Source: Promethearchaeota archaeon
Lineage (GTDB): Archaea; Asgardarchaeota; Lokiarchaeia; Sigynarchaeales; SOKP01
NCBI GenBank assembly: GCA_019894655.1
Contig: JAGXNZ010000289.1
Coordinates: 1-8,246 of the forward strand
Reading direction: 5' to 3'
DNA length: 8,246 nucleotides
This document shows, in pieces, positions 1 through 6,477 of the stretch; position 1 is the first letter of the stretch; each line of letters starts with the position of its first letter. A model generated the notes under the pieces. It made no database searches. It was given only the letters and a program-made list of their open reading frames with translations, and had not been told where the DNA came from. The position numbers and the translations under genes were made by a program.

Positions 1-872
1 CCATCCTTTAATTTATCGAAGTTTTCCTTGGTAGGTTGAATCACATGCTTACATCCAGTAGCTGTTAAAATAATGTCCGCATAAGGTAATGTCACTTCAA
101 TAGGCATCACATTATAGCCCGCAAATTTTGCTTGTAACGCTTTTATGGGATCAATCTCAGTTACCGTTACATTAGCCCCTAATCCTCTAGCTCTTAGGGC
201 CATTCCACCTGAACAATGTCCATATCCTGCAATTACAACATTTTTCCCAGCAAATAGCACATGCATTCCATAAATTGCAGCTACTATTCCTTGACCAGTA
301 CCTAATTCATTATCAAATTGATTTTTGCATCGAGCATCATTTACCGGAAAGAGAGGGACTTTCAAATCCCCTGCGGCATCCATTGCTCTAAAACGTTTCA
401 CACCAGTTGTGGTTTCCTCTTGACAGCCAATAAGAATTCCCTCCGTAATTAATTCTGGAAATTCTTTATGTGCAGTTACAATCATATCTGCACCATCATC
501 AATTAAAATGTTAGGCTTTGCTTTTAAACACTCACGAATACACCAATAAAATTCCTCATCTGTATTACCATGCCACGCAAATGTATTAATTCCCTCTTTA
601 ACCATAGCTGCCGCTACATCATCTTGAGTTGATAGGGGATTACTTCCACATAACCAAACTTCAGCGCCTCCTGCCTTTAAAGTTCTAGCAAGATTAGCGG
701 TTTCTTTAGTTATATGAAGACAACCCGCAATAGTGACTCCCTCTAACGGTTTTTCTTTGGCGAACCGTTCTCGAATTGTTTTAGAAGTAACAGGCATTTT
801 AGACTCAGCAAAATATATTGCTTCTTTCCCTTTTTCAGCTAAGTTTTCATCTGCAACTTTATAATTTACCAT
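1..872 (-). CDS. ahcY: S-adenosylhomocysteine hydrolase (adenosylhomocysteinase), partial, C-terminus beyond window
   Basis: Cytosolic, NAD-dependent enzyme that reversibly cleaves S-adenosylhomocysteine to adenosine and homocysteine, removing the product inhibitor of methyltransferases. The ATG is at 870-872 on the minus strand and 290 codons are visible; family members are about 400-430 residues, so the C-terminal third is missing only because the window ends. Visible motifs are GCLHITKE (50-57), GSNPLSTQDD (76-85), IDDGAD (124-129), EETTTG (152-157), NDARCKNQFDN with the catalytic-type Lys183, Asp187 and Asn188, and VTEIDPIKAL (237-246). The substrate and catalytic residues of characterised enzymes (His53, Thr55, Glu57, Lys183, Asp187, Asn188) are all present. 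Two oddities: the purine-contact motif is HxTxE, and the Rossmann motif reads GYGHCSGG, so the third glycine of GxGxxG is Ser. It is divergent from the Lrp-like gene, with 133 bp between them. Family assignment is secure; whether SAH or S-inosylhomocysteine is preferred is inferred. Confidence 0.95.
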   Translation of the reverse strand, partial: MVNYKVADENLAEKGKEAIYFAESKMPVTSKTIRERFAKEKPLEGVTIAGCLHITKETANLARTLKAGGAEVWLCGSNPLSTQDDVAAAMVKEGINTFAWHGNTDEEFYWCIRECLKAKPNILIDDGADMIVTAHKEFPELITEGILIGCQEETTTGVKRFRAMDAAGDLKVPLFPVNDARCKNQFDNELGTGQGIVAAIYGMHVLFAGKNVVIAGYGHCSGGMALRARGLGANVTVTEIDPIKALQAKFAGYNVMPIEVTLPYADIILTATGCKHVIQPTKENFDKLKD

Positions 873-910
873 TATAATTCAATTTATAATTTTTTGTTAA
901 TAAAATAATT

Positions 911-918
911 AATTTAAA
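911..918 (-). promoter_or_regulatory. Candidate TATA box for the SAH hydrolase gene
   Basis: On the minus strand this reads TTTAAATT, centred about 43 bp before the ATG. It would place the transcript start near 889 and give a leader of about 17 nt. The same 8-mer recurs as a direct repeat at 923-930, and the whole interval is very AT-rich, so the exact box is uncertain. Confidence 0.3.
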
Positions 919-975
919 CATCAATTTAAATATATTAATGGTTAAAGAGTAAAAATAAACCTAAGAATATTAACA

Positions 976-983
976 TTTAAATA
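976..983 (+). promoter_or_regulatory. Candidate TATA box for the Lrp-like gene, leaderless start
   Basis: The box reads TTTAAATA and is centred about 26 bp before the ATG at 1006. With the usual archaeal TATA-to-start distance, transcription would begin at or next to the start codon, giving a leaderless mRNA. There is no purine-rich Shine-Dalgarno sequence before the ATG, which agrees with this. Confidence 0.45.
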
Positions 984-1005
984 ATAAAAAGTTTATTATG
1001 TTCTT

Positions 1006-1989
1006 ATGACCGAAGCTAATGATGAATTTAAAAGCAGTAATCTTATAAAAAGTTTCAATACTAAAACCAAATATGCTATAACCAAGCTTACACAGATTTC
1101 AGGCTTATCTAGACAAACAATTAAAAAACGATTTGATGATCTGGTGATAGAAAAAATAATTAGTAATTTCACAATTAATATTAATCCGAATATTCTTCCC
1201 AGTAATTTAAAGTATGTATTGTTAGAGATAAAAACCAACCCCAACGAACCAGAACTTTTAGAAAATTTGTTAAAAATCTCCCAGTTAAAAATTCTTGATG
1301 GAATTTTAGGAGAATATTCTCTATTTGCTTTACTCATTTTTCATTCACCTGAGGAGTATTACCATATTTTAAGTACAATAGATAATATTATGGCTCAATC
1401 TTATTTTAAGAAGTATCAAATAATCGAGACAATTAAAGTGTTCAAGACTAATGGAATTGAGCTGTACGGCAAAGAAATTGATCCAAATTTCGAACTTGAT
1501 AGCATTGATTATGTAATTTTAAAAATAATGCAAGAAAACCAGAATTTAAAACCAATCTCGACTTATGAGATTAAGGATATAATTAAAGAGAAGTACAAAG
1601 ATTTTTTAATCGAAATGAACAGACAAGAAATCTCCCAATCTACAATTCACAATAGAATTAAAAAGCTTGAAAACAAGAATGTAATTCTTAACTATGCGCT
1701 TAACTTTTGTCCGAAAAAGATTGGGTTTAGAGGAAAATATCTCGTAAGAATTAAACCTAAGGATCCATCGAAATATAATGAAATCGCCTTAACCTTAGAA
1801 AAAAATAGGTTTATAACCGATCTTTTCAGGATAGGGGAACAACATGGTCTATTTGCGATAGTTCGGGTTAAAAAAGTAGAAGACTACGCAGAATTCATAA
1901 AAGATCTGTACCAATCCGATGAAATTGAAGATACGCTAACCAGCTTCGTATTGGATGAACTGAAGATTTATACGAACTTTGTAATCTGA
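1006..1989 (+). CDS. Tandem two-unit Lrp/AsnC-type transcriptional regulator
   Basis: Probable DNA-binding regulator of 327 residues, about twice the usual 150-160 of Lrp/AsnC proteins. The first unit has an HTH at about 22-56 (ISGLSRQTIKKRFDDL, then a wing ending in ININP), followed by a RAM-like ligand/oligomerisation domain at about 66-145. The second unit has an HTH at about 165-230 (SQSTIHNRIKKLENKNVI) and a RAM-like domain at about 242-325. The second HTH carries extra, largely charged residues (about 190-208) between its first helix and the recognition helix. A protein with both halves on one chain may bind as a pseudo-dimer. It lies divergent from the SAH hydrolase gene, so regulation of that gene or of itself is possible, but nothing in the sequence proves a target or effector. 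The start is the first ATG and agrees with the TATA spacing. Family call is firm; function is open. Confidence 0.85.
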   Translation: MTEANDEFKSSNLIKSFNTKTKYAITKLTQISGLSRQTIKKRFDDLVIEKIISNFTININPNILPSNLKYVLLEIKTNPNEPELLENLLKISQLKILDGILGEYSLFALLIFHSPEEYYHILSTIDNIMAQSYFKKYQIIETIKVFKTNGIELYGKEIDPNFELDSIDYVILKIMQENQNLKPISTYEIKDIIKEKYKDFLIEMNRQEISQSTIHNRIKKLENKNVILNYALNFCPKKIGFRGKYLVRIKPKDPSKYNEIALTLEKNRFITDLFRIGEQHGLFAIVRVKKVEDYAEFIKDLYQSDEIEDTLTSFVLDELKIYTNFVI

Positions 1990-2054
1990 AAAAATTTCAA
2001 ATCTCAAGTTCATTTTTATCACTCTCTATTGATTTATATTTCATTTCAATTACA

Positions 2055-2062
2055 TTTTTTTT
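2055..2062 (+). terminator. Candidate poly-T transcription terminator after the Lrp-like gene
   Basis: A run of eight T on the non-template strand lies 66 bp after the stop codon and ahead of the next promoter. Archaeal RNA polymerase can terminate at such U-tracts without a hairpin, and none is visible here. The AT-rich background makes this a modest call. Confidence 0.35.
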
Positions 2063-2087
2063 ATTAAGATTATTATTAGTATTATAG

Positions 2088-2097
2088 ATTAAATAAA
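2088..2097 (+). promoter_or_regulatory. Candidate TATA box for the exonuclease gene
   Basis: The box reads ATTAAATAAA and is centred about 43 bp before the ATG at 2136. It would start transcription near 2119 and leave a leader of about 17 nt. A GAGGAG at 2111-2116 is about 19 nt from the ATG, too far to act as a normal ribosome binding site. Confidence 0.35.
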
Positions 2098-2135
2098 ATC
2101 ATATCCTTACGAGGAGTTTAATAATTTTTCGAGAT

Positions 2136-2708
2136 ATGAACGAATTCATTAAGGAACCTAGTCATAGGAAAATTGCTATAATAGATGTAGAAACAACGGA
2201 CATTAAAAACGAAGGTTGTATCATCGAGATAGGTATTGTTGAACTCGATTTAGTAACTGGGGCAACTCGAATATTGTTTGATTCATTGGTAAAGGAATTA
2301 CCATTTGGAGATATTCACAGAAACGCATGGATTTTCAACAATTCTGATTTAAAATTCGAAGATATTGTCACTGCACCTAGTTTAGATCATGTGAAAAGCG
2401 AAATCCAAGACATTTTAAATCTATATTCATTAACAGCGTACAATACAGCTTTTGATTTTGGATTTATGGAATCAAGGGGATTTATTATAAAAAAGGATAT
2501 CCCAGATATTATGGCAGTAGCGAAAGAAGCATGTAAAATTATTTATGCAAAGGGAGGTTATAAAAATCCAAAGATGCAGGAAGCTTGGGATAATTTTTTT
2601 CCCAACACTAATTATAGAGAGGCACATCGAGCAGTTGACGATGCAATTCATGAAGCTAGAATACTGTTTGAAATGTATAGGCGAGGAGATTATAAAATTG
2701 AACTGTAG
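2136..2708 (+). CDS. Stand-alone DEDDh 3'-5' exonuclease (DnaQ/RNase T-like)
   Basis: Predicted 190-residue metal-dependent nuclease of the RNase H-like DnaQ fold that removes nucleotides from 3' ends. The four acidic ligands and catalytic histidine of the DEDDh class are visible: motif I IIDVETT with Asp17 and Glu19, motif II AYNTAFDFGF with Asp107, and motif III HRAVDDA with His164 and Asp169. The domain fills nearly the whole protein; there is no polymerase, helicase or DNA-binding extension. It could trim DNA (proofreading or repair) or RNA 3' ends; sequence alone does not decide. It is followed by arcS after 124 bp with a promoter-like element between, so joint transcription with the archaeosine genes is possible but not evident. 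The ATG at 2136 gives a natural start a few residues before the first beta strand. Confidence 0.88.
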   Translation: MNEFIKEPSHRKIAIIDVETTDIKNEGCIIEIGIVELDLVTGATRILFDSLVKELPFGDIHRNAWIFNNSDLKFEDIVTAPSLDHVKSEIQDILNLYSLTAYNTAFDFGFMESRGFIIKKDIPDIMAVAKEACKIIYAKGGYKNPKMQEAWDNFFPNTNYREAHRAVDDAIHEARILFEMYRRGDYKIEL

Positions 2709-2782
2709 TAACGCTACTTTCTTAATTTAAACTCGAAGTTGTATTAATAACAAGGTCGGAACGCAAATTGGTATTAAATAGG

Positions 2783-2796
2783 CGAAATAAATTAAT
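2783..2796 (+). promoter_or_regulatory. Candidate BRE/TATA promoter for arcS-RaSEA
   Basis: The sequence CGAAA followed by TAAATTAA resembles a purine-rich B recognition element next to a TATA box. Its centre is about 41 bp before the ATG at 2833, placing the transcript start near 2818. Low sequence complexity limits certainty. Confidence 0.35.
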
Positions 2797-2832
2797 TTAA
2801 TTACATAAGAATAATATCTTTAATTGAAAGAT

Positions 2833-4914
2833 ATGAGTTATTTTTTTGAATTAATTGCTAAAAGTGTAGGGTTTTCAAGAGTAGGGAGAATTGTTTGCTC
2901 AAAAAAAGCTAAAAGGTTTATTTCAACCCCAAACATTATTATTCCGATGAAAAAAAGTTTAATGATCGATTTAAACTTTCTTGAGGAATTTGAAGATCAT
3001 GAGATCTTTTTAATTATAAAAGATTTTTATCTTAAAATTGGTTTCTTACGAGAAAAATTTAAAGAGACTGGTTTTATTTATACACATAATGGTTTAATGG
3101 AATCTTTTAAGAAAACTCTTGCAAATAATATTGATATTTTTACAGAAGATAATATTATCCCATCTATTCCATTCAATATTCCTACAACAGTTATAAATAA
3201 AGAATTTGCTGAAGAAGAAATTAACAATTTTATCCTAGAATCTAACCTGATCTTACGACAATACAGGAATTTAGATTTTGGGTTATCTATTAGAATTTAT
3301 GATTATTATGAACTAATTGATCTATACATTCCTTTAATTAAGGATAGTGAAAACGTAAGAATATTAAATTTAGTAGATCTCTTTGACAATTTTAGTAATT
3401 TCAGGAATATTTTAAAAGTAATAATTAAAATCAAAAAAGAGCTTGATAATAATTTAGTGTTGATGGTTTCTGGTAGAATTATCCCAAAATTTTATCCGAT
3501 TTTAATATATTTGGGGATCGATTTAATCGATTGCTCCTTTTTGTTATATTTATCTGCTGAAAATTTCTATGATACAATAGAATATATGCTTCCAATTTAC
3601 AAGATTAAATATTTTCCGTGCCCATGTACGATTTGTAAGAAGAAATTAAGATTTAATCTCACTGAGAAGTATTCTTCTGAAAAAACCAAGCAGTTAACTC
3701 TTCATAACATTATCTCAGCATATACTTATATGAATAAAATCAAGTTATATATGAGAATGGAAGATTTTCGGGGTTTTATTGAAAAATCCTCATATGACGA
3801 CATGAATATAATTTCTACATTGAAAGTGCTTGATAATCAATATTTCAACATTTTGAAATATGAAACCCCCTTAGTTCAAATAAATAAAGTGGTTAATTGC
3901 CATAACGCATTATCATATAATAGACCAGATTTCCAAGAATTTCGGGAGAGATTGATTAAAAGATTCACGCCTGAATCATGGACAAAGTTGATCATTATCC
4001 TGCCATGTTCTGCAAAAAAACCATACTCTGAATCGAAATCTCATAAAAAATTTCATGGCGTAATCAGGAAGTATCGTGATTTTCCTGATTTCCAGGAAAT
4101 TATTTTAACATCTCCTTTAGGGGCTATTCCAAGACAACTAGAAGATATTTATCCCGTGAATTCATATGATATTTCTGTGACTGGGGAATGGGATACCGAA
4201 GAAATTAAAATTGCTTCAAATATGCTTATCTCGCTTTTGGAAAAATTTGACGAGAGCATACCTATATTGTGTCATGTAAAAGAATCAGGATACTTTAAAA
4301 TCATCGAGAACGCTCGTTCAAAAATAAAGAATAAAATCTTCTTTACTGAGGCTAAGAATAAACTTACAAGCAATGAATCCTTGCTTTCTTTAGAAGAGAG
4401 AATAGGTGAACTTAAAGATTCATACATTCAAGATGATCTTATTCCTGAAAATAATAAAAACTTCCTAAAAACCTTAACTCGCAAGTTTTTTAAAATTATT
4501 GATTATCAATTTGGACCTAATACAGGCAAAAAAATATTTTACAATGGAATTAGAACTTGGAGAAACGACAAGAGTCATCAAATAGAAATAAGCGACTTGT
4601 TAACTCGAGAAAAACTGGGTAAATTTAATTCTAATTCTGGACAAATAGAATTAAATCTTATAGGAGCAAATAGAATGTTGCCTTTAAGCGAAAATTCGAA
4701 TTATATAGTATTTGATGGCCATAAAATTAATGGGAATACCTTATTTCGCCCAGGGGTGATCAGTTTTAGTCCAAACCTCGTTCCAAAAGATAATGCAATG
4801 ATTTTTGATAAAAATAAAGAAAAAATTATAGGATTAGGAAGCTTAATCGTTGGATCGAAATATATAAAAAATTCAAAAACGGGGAAAATTGCGAATGTCT
4901 ACGAAAAAATTTAA
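2833..4914 (+). CDS. arcS: Archaeosine synthase ArcS (TGT-like, ArcS catalytic and PUA domains)
   Basis: Takes part in archaeosine (G+15) formation in tRNA. ArcS attaches lysine to the preQ0 base already inserted by the tRNA-guanine transglycosylase TgtA, and RaSEA then processes the adduct. The protein is 693 residues from ATG 2833; an in-frame TTG at 2824 would add three. Residues about 3-340 are a diverged TGT-like domain: the N-terminal VGFSRVGRI, then LGIDLIDCS (227-235), and a zinc-type cluster CPCTIC plus a His (Cys263, Cys265, Cys268, His291). Residues about 380-500 hold the ArcS hallmark PCSAKKPYSESKSH (391-404). The C-terminus (about 600-690) looks like a tRNA-binding PUA domain, with RPGV and a Gly-rich IIGLGSL. 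The stop overlaps the RaSEA start by 20 nt. The TGT-like part is presumably not catalytic, since another TGT would insert preQ0; tgtA is not in this window. Confidence 0.92.
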   Translation: MSYFFELIAKSVGFSRVGRIVCSKKAKRFISTPNIIIPMKKSLMIDLNFLEEFEDHEIFLIIKDFYLKIGFLREKFKETGFIYTHNGLMESFKKTLANNIDIFTEDNIIPSIPFNIPTTVINKEFAEEEINNFILESNLILRQYRNLDFGLSIRIYDYYELIDLYIPLIKDSENVRILNLVDLFDNFSNFRNILKVIIKIKKELDNNLVLMVSGRIIPKFYPILIYLGIDLIDCSFLLYLSAENFYDTIEYMLPIYKIKYFPCPCTICKKKLRFNLTEKYSSEKTKQLTLHNIISAYTYMNKIKLYMRMEDFRGFIEKSSYDDMNIISTLKVLDNQYFNILKYETPLVQINKVVNCHNALSYNRPDFQEFRERLIKRFTPESWTKLIIILPCSAKKPYSESKSHKKFHGVIRKYRDFPDFQEIILTSPLGAIPRQLEDIYPVNSYDISVTGEWDTEEIKIASNMLISLLEKFDESIPILCHVKESGYFKIIENARSKIKNKIFFTEAKNKLTSNESLLSLEERIGELKDSYIQDDLIPENNKNFLKTLTRKFFKIIDYQFGPNTGKKIFYNGIRTWRNDKSHQIEISDLLTREKLGKFNSNSGQIELNLIGANRMLPLSENSNYIVFDGHKINGNTLFRPGVISFSPNLVPKDNAMIFDKNKEKIIGLGSLIVGSKYIKNSKTGKIANVYEKI

Positions 4915-5998
4915 TGATAATAACTTCATCGTTGAAAAAATAAAAAATTTTAGATCAAAGGCTATTAAGAAGAACTATATCTACGAGGAAAAGCAATTAA
5001 ATAAACCAATCAGTTTTTGGATAAAGGAAGATCGTTTACTTAAGAAAAAAGGAAAAGAGTTCACAATTATATTAAGAACAAGAGGCTGTAGCTGGGCACT
5101 AGGCCCTGGCGGTGGATGTTCTATGTGTGGATATATCCAAGATTCTACTATTGAAAAAATCGATCAAAATCATATAAAAAATCAAATTGATTTCGCTTTT
5201 CAAGAAAAAATCTCAGAAATAATCAAAGATGAAGAAGATTATGTATTAAAGATTTATAATTCCGGAAGTTTCTTTGATGATGATGAAATTTCTGAAGGCA
5301 CACGTGATTACATTTACAAGAAGATAGCAAAGACACCGAAGATTAGAGAAGTCGTTATAGAGTCTCGAGTGGATTATGTTACTCGAGAAAACCTAACACA
5401 AATGAAAAGTGCTTTAAATAACATATATATAGAGGTCGCAATCGGTTTGGAAACCGTAAACGATCACATTAGAAATGTTTACATAAATAAGGGTTTATTT
5501 TTTAAAGATTTCTTAGAAGTTATTCATCTTTGTAAAAATTATGGTATAGGCGTGAGAGCATACTTACTGTTTAAACCTCCTTTTCTAAATGAGCAATCTG
5601 CTATCGACGATTGCGTTAGTTCTATTCTCAAATTAGCAGAACTAAAGGTCAATACTATTTCAATTAACCCCCTCAATATCCAAAAAAATACTCTAACCGA
5701 GTATTTATTTTATCAAAATAGATACCGCCCTCCTTGGTTCTATTCTTTGTTCAAATGCATTGTCAAGGCGTGTCATGAAAGAGATATACTAAAAGAAGTG
5801 AGGATCATATCATCTCCTTCTGGCGCAGGTTCTAAACGAGGAATTCATAATTGTTTAAAAAGGGAATGTAATGAAATTTTCTTAACGAAATTAAAAAATT
5901 TCGTTTTAACTCAGGATATTAAATTCTTAATAAGAAGCGATAAAGATTATTCATGCGACTGTCTTGTGAAATATCAACTTCAAAAACGCTATATTTAG
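4895..5998 (+). CDS. raSEA: Archaeosine-forming radical SAM enzyme RaSEA
   Basis: Radical SAM enzyme partnered with ArcS. It cleaves the preQ0-lysine adduct at tRNA position 15, releasing the lysine remainder and leaving the formamidine of archaeosine. The protein is 367 residues from ATG 4895, which lies inside the arcS end; an in-frame TTG at 4889 adds two residues. The cluster-binding motif is in LRTRGCSWALGPGGGCSMC (61-79 approximately), with Cys65, Cys75 and Cys78. This spacing (CX9CX2C) differs from the usual CX3CX2C of most radical SAM enzymes. Further family-like blocks are YNSGSFFDD (about 121-129), ESRVDYV, AIGLET, INKG and LLFKPPFL (225-232). The C-terminus has a second cysteine group (Cys320 after His-Asn, Cys325, Cys354, Cys356) that could bind zinc or another Fe-S cluster. 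The 20-nt overlap implies translational coupling. It is distantly related to the Elp3 radical SAM domain, but the gene context favours RaSEA. Confidence 0.92.
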   Translation: MSTKKFNDNNFIVEKIKNFRSKAIKKNYIYEEKQLNKPISFWIKEDRLLKKKGKEFTIILRTRGCSWALGPGGGCSMCGYIQDSTIEKIDQNHIKNQIDFAFQEKISEIIKDEEDYVLKIYNSGSFFDDDEISEGTRDYIYKKIAKTPKIREVVIESRVDYVTRENLTQMKSALNNIYIEVAIGLETVNDHIRNVYINKGLFFKDFLEVIHLCKNYGIGVRAYLLFKPPFLNEQSAIDDCVSSILKLAELKVNTISINPLNIQKNTLTEYLFYQNRYRPPWFYSLFKCIVKACHERDILKEVRIISSPSGAGSKRGIHNCLKRECNEIFLTKLKNFVLTQDIKFLIRSDKDYSCDCLVKYQLQKRYI

Positions 5999-6134
5999 TA
6001 TTTAAAACCAGATATCAATTTAGAATTAAAAACATCACGAAAAATTTTTCTATCATTCTTATTCCCACAAATTAACATCTTAATGCTCACTACTACTAAA
6101 AAATTCATTAAAATATTTCTATTTAAACAATAGG

Positions 6135-6180
6135 TATATTTAAATATTATTCACCAATTCACTATTCTATATTTTAAATA
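6135..6180 (+). promoter_or_regulatory. Candidate promoter region for gar1-tfb (two TATA-like boxes)
   Basis: Two TATA-like stretches lie upstream of gar1: TATATTTAAATA at 6135-6146 and TATATTTTAAATA at 6168-6180. The first would start transcription near 6167 and give a leader of about 30 nt. The second would start it close to the TTG itself. The 198 bp between RaSEA and gar1 otherwise hold only AT-rich sequence, including a T5 tract at 6045-6049 that may end the arcS-RaSEA transcript. Confidence 0.4.
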
Positions 6181-6196
6181 ATATTAGGGTCGTTGT

Positions 6197-6442
6197 TTGC
6201 AGTATATCAAGTTAAATCTGTATTATCTCGGAGAATCGAAAAAGCATAGAATTTTTAGAGCAAAAAAATGGGAAACAAGTTTAGAAAAGATAATAAATAG
6301 ACCTGTTTTTACTGAAGGATTTGACGAGATTGGTAAAATTAGAGAGATCTTTGGCCCTGTAAAATTACCATTCATTTCGATGAAAATTACTCCAAAGAAG
6401 GAATTTAATCCAAATGACAATTTTTATGCGAAAATGAAATAA
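6197..6442 (+). CDS. gar1: H/ACA ribonucleoprotein protein Gar1
   Basis: Small beta-barrel component of the H/ACA RNP, which with Cbf5, Nop10 and L7Ae uses guide RNAs to convert uridine to pseudouridine in rRNA and other RNAs; Gar1 binds Cbf5 and helps product release. The 81-residue length fits archaeal Gar1. The diagnostic core is at 46-63 (GKIREIFGPVKLPFISMK), matching the family's GkV-D-FGPVk-PYvsvk pattern. The first 25 residues fit the first strands of the barrel. A TTG at 6197 is the only reasonable start: an in-frame stop lies at 6185-6187 and no in-frame ATG or GTG occurs before the core. There are no Gly/Arg-rich tails, unlike eukaryotic Gar1. The tfb gene follows after 35 nt; gar1-tfb adjacency is a recurrent archaeal arrangement and supports the call. 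Confidence 0.9.
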   Translation: MQYIKLNLYYLGESKKHRIFRAKKWETSLEKIINRPVFTEGFDEIGKIREIFGPVKLPFISMKITPKKEFNPNDNFYAKMK

Positions 6443-6477
6443 ACACTAGCTTTCAATAAAAAAAAGATATTAAATAG

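Noticed and set aside
996..1337. Minus-strand open frame of 113 codons
   Set aside because: It lies antisense to the Lrp-like gene, whose protein has clear HTH and RAM patterns. The minus-strand translation resembles no family and has the composition of a shadow frame.
2545..2730. Plus-strand open frame of 61 codons
   Set aside because: It overlaps the catalytic motif III region of the exonuclease in another frame and encodes nothing recognisable.
2709..2832. Possible RNA gene or riboswitch in the gap before arcS
   Set aside because: Only short stems (4-5 bp near 2706-2718) and an AT palindrome were found; there is no tRNA cloverleaf or known preQ1/SAM-type motif.
5884..5905. Inverted repeat with a 9-bp stem (AACGAAATT / AATTTCGTT) and 4-nt loop
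   Set aside because: It lies inside the RaSEA coding region, about 90 nt before the stop, with no T-run at a terminator position. In AT-rich DNA such a stem can arise by chance.
6039..6050. Perfect 12-nt palindrome GAAAAATTTTTC after RaSEA
   Set aside because: It has no loop and is low-complexity A/T sequence, so a specific operator or hairpin cannot be supported; the T5 may still aid termination.
6083..6133. 16-codon ATG reading frame between RaSEA and gar1
   Set aside because: It has no ribosome binding site and its Lys/Phe-rich translation is typical of random AT-rich sequence; it is more likely leader or spacer.
6223..6420. Minus-strand open frame of 65 codons
   Set aside because: It is antisense to gar1, whose diagnostic core motif is unmistakable.
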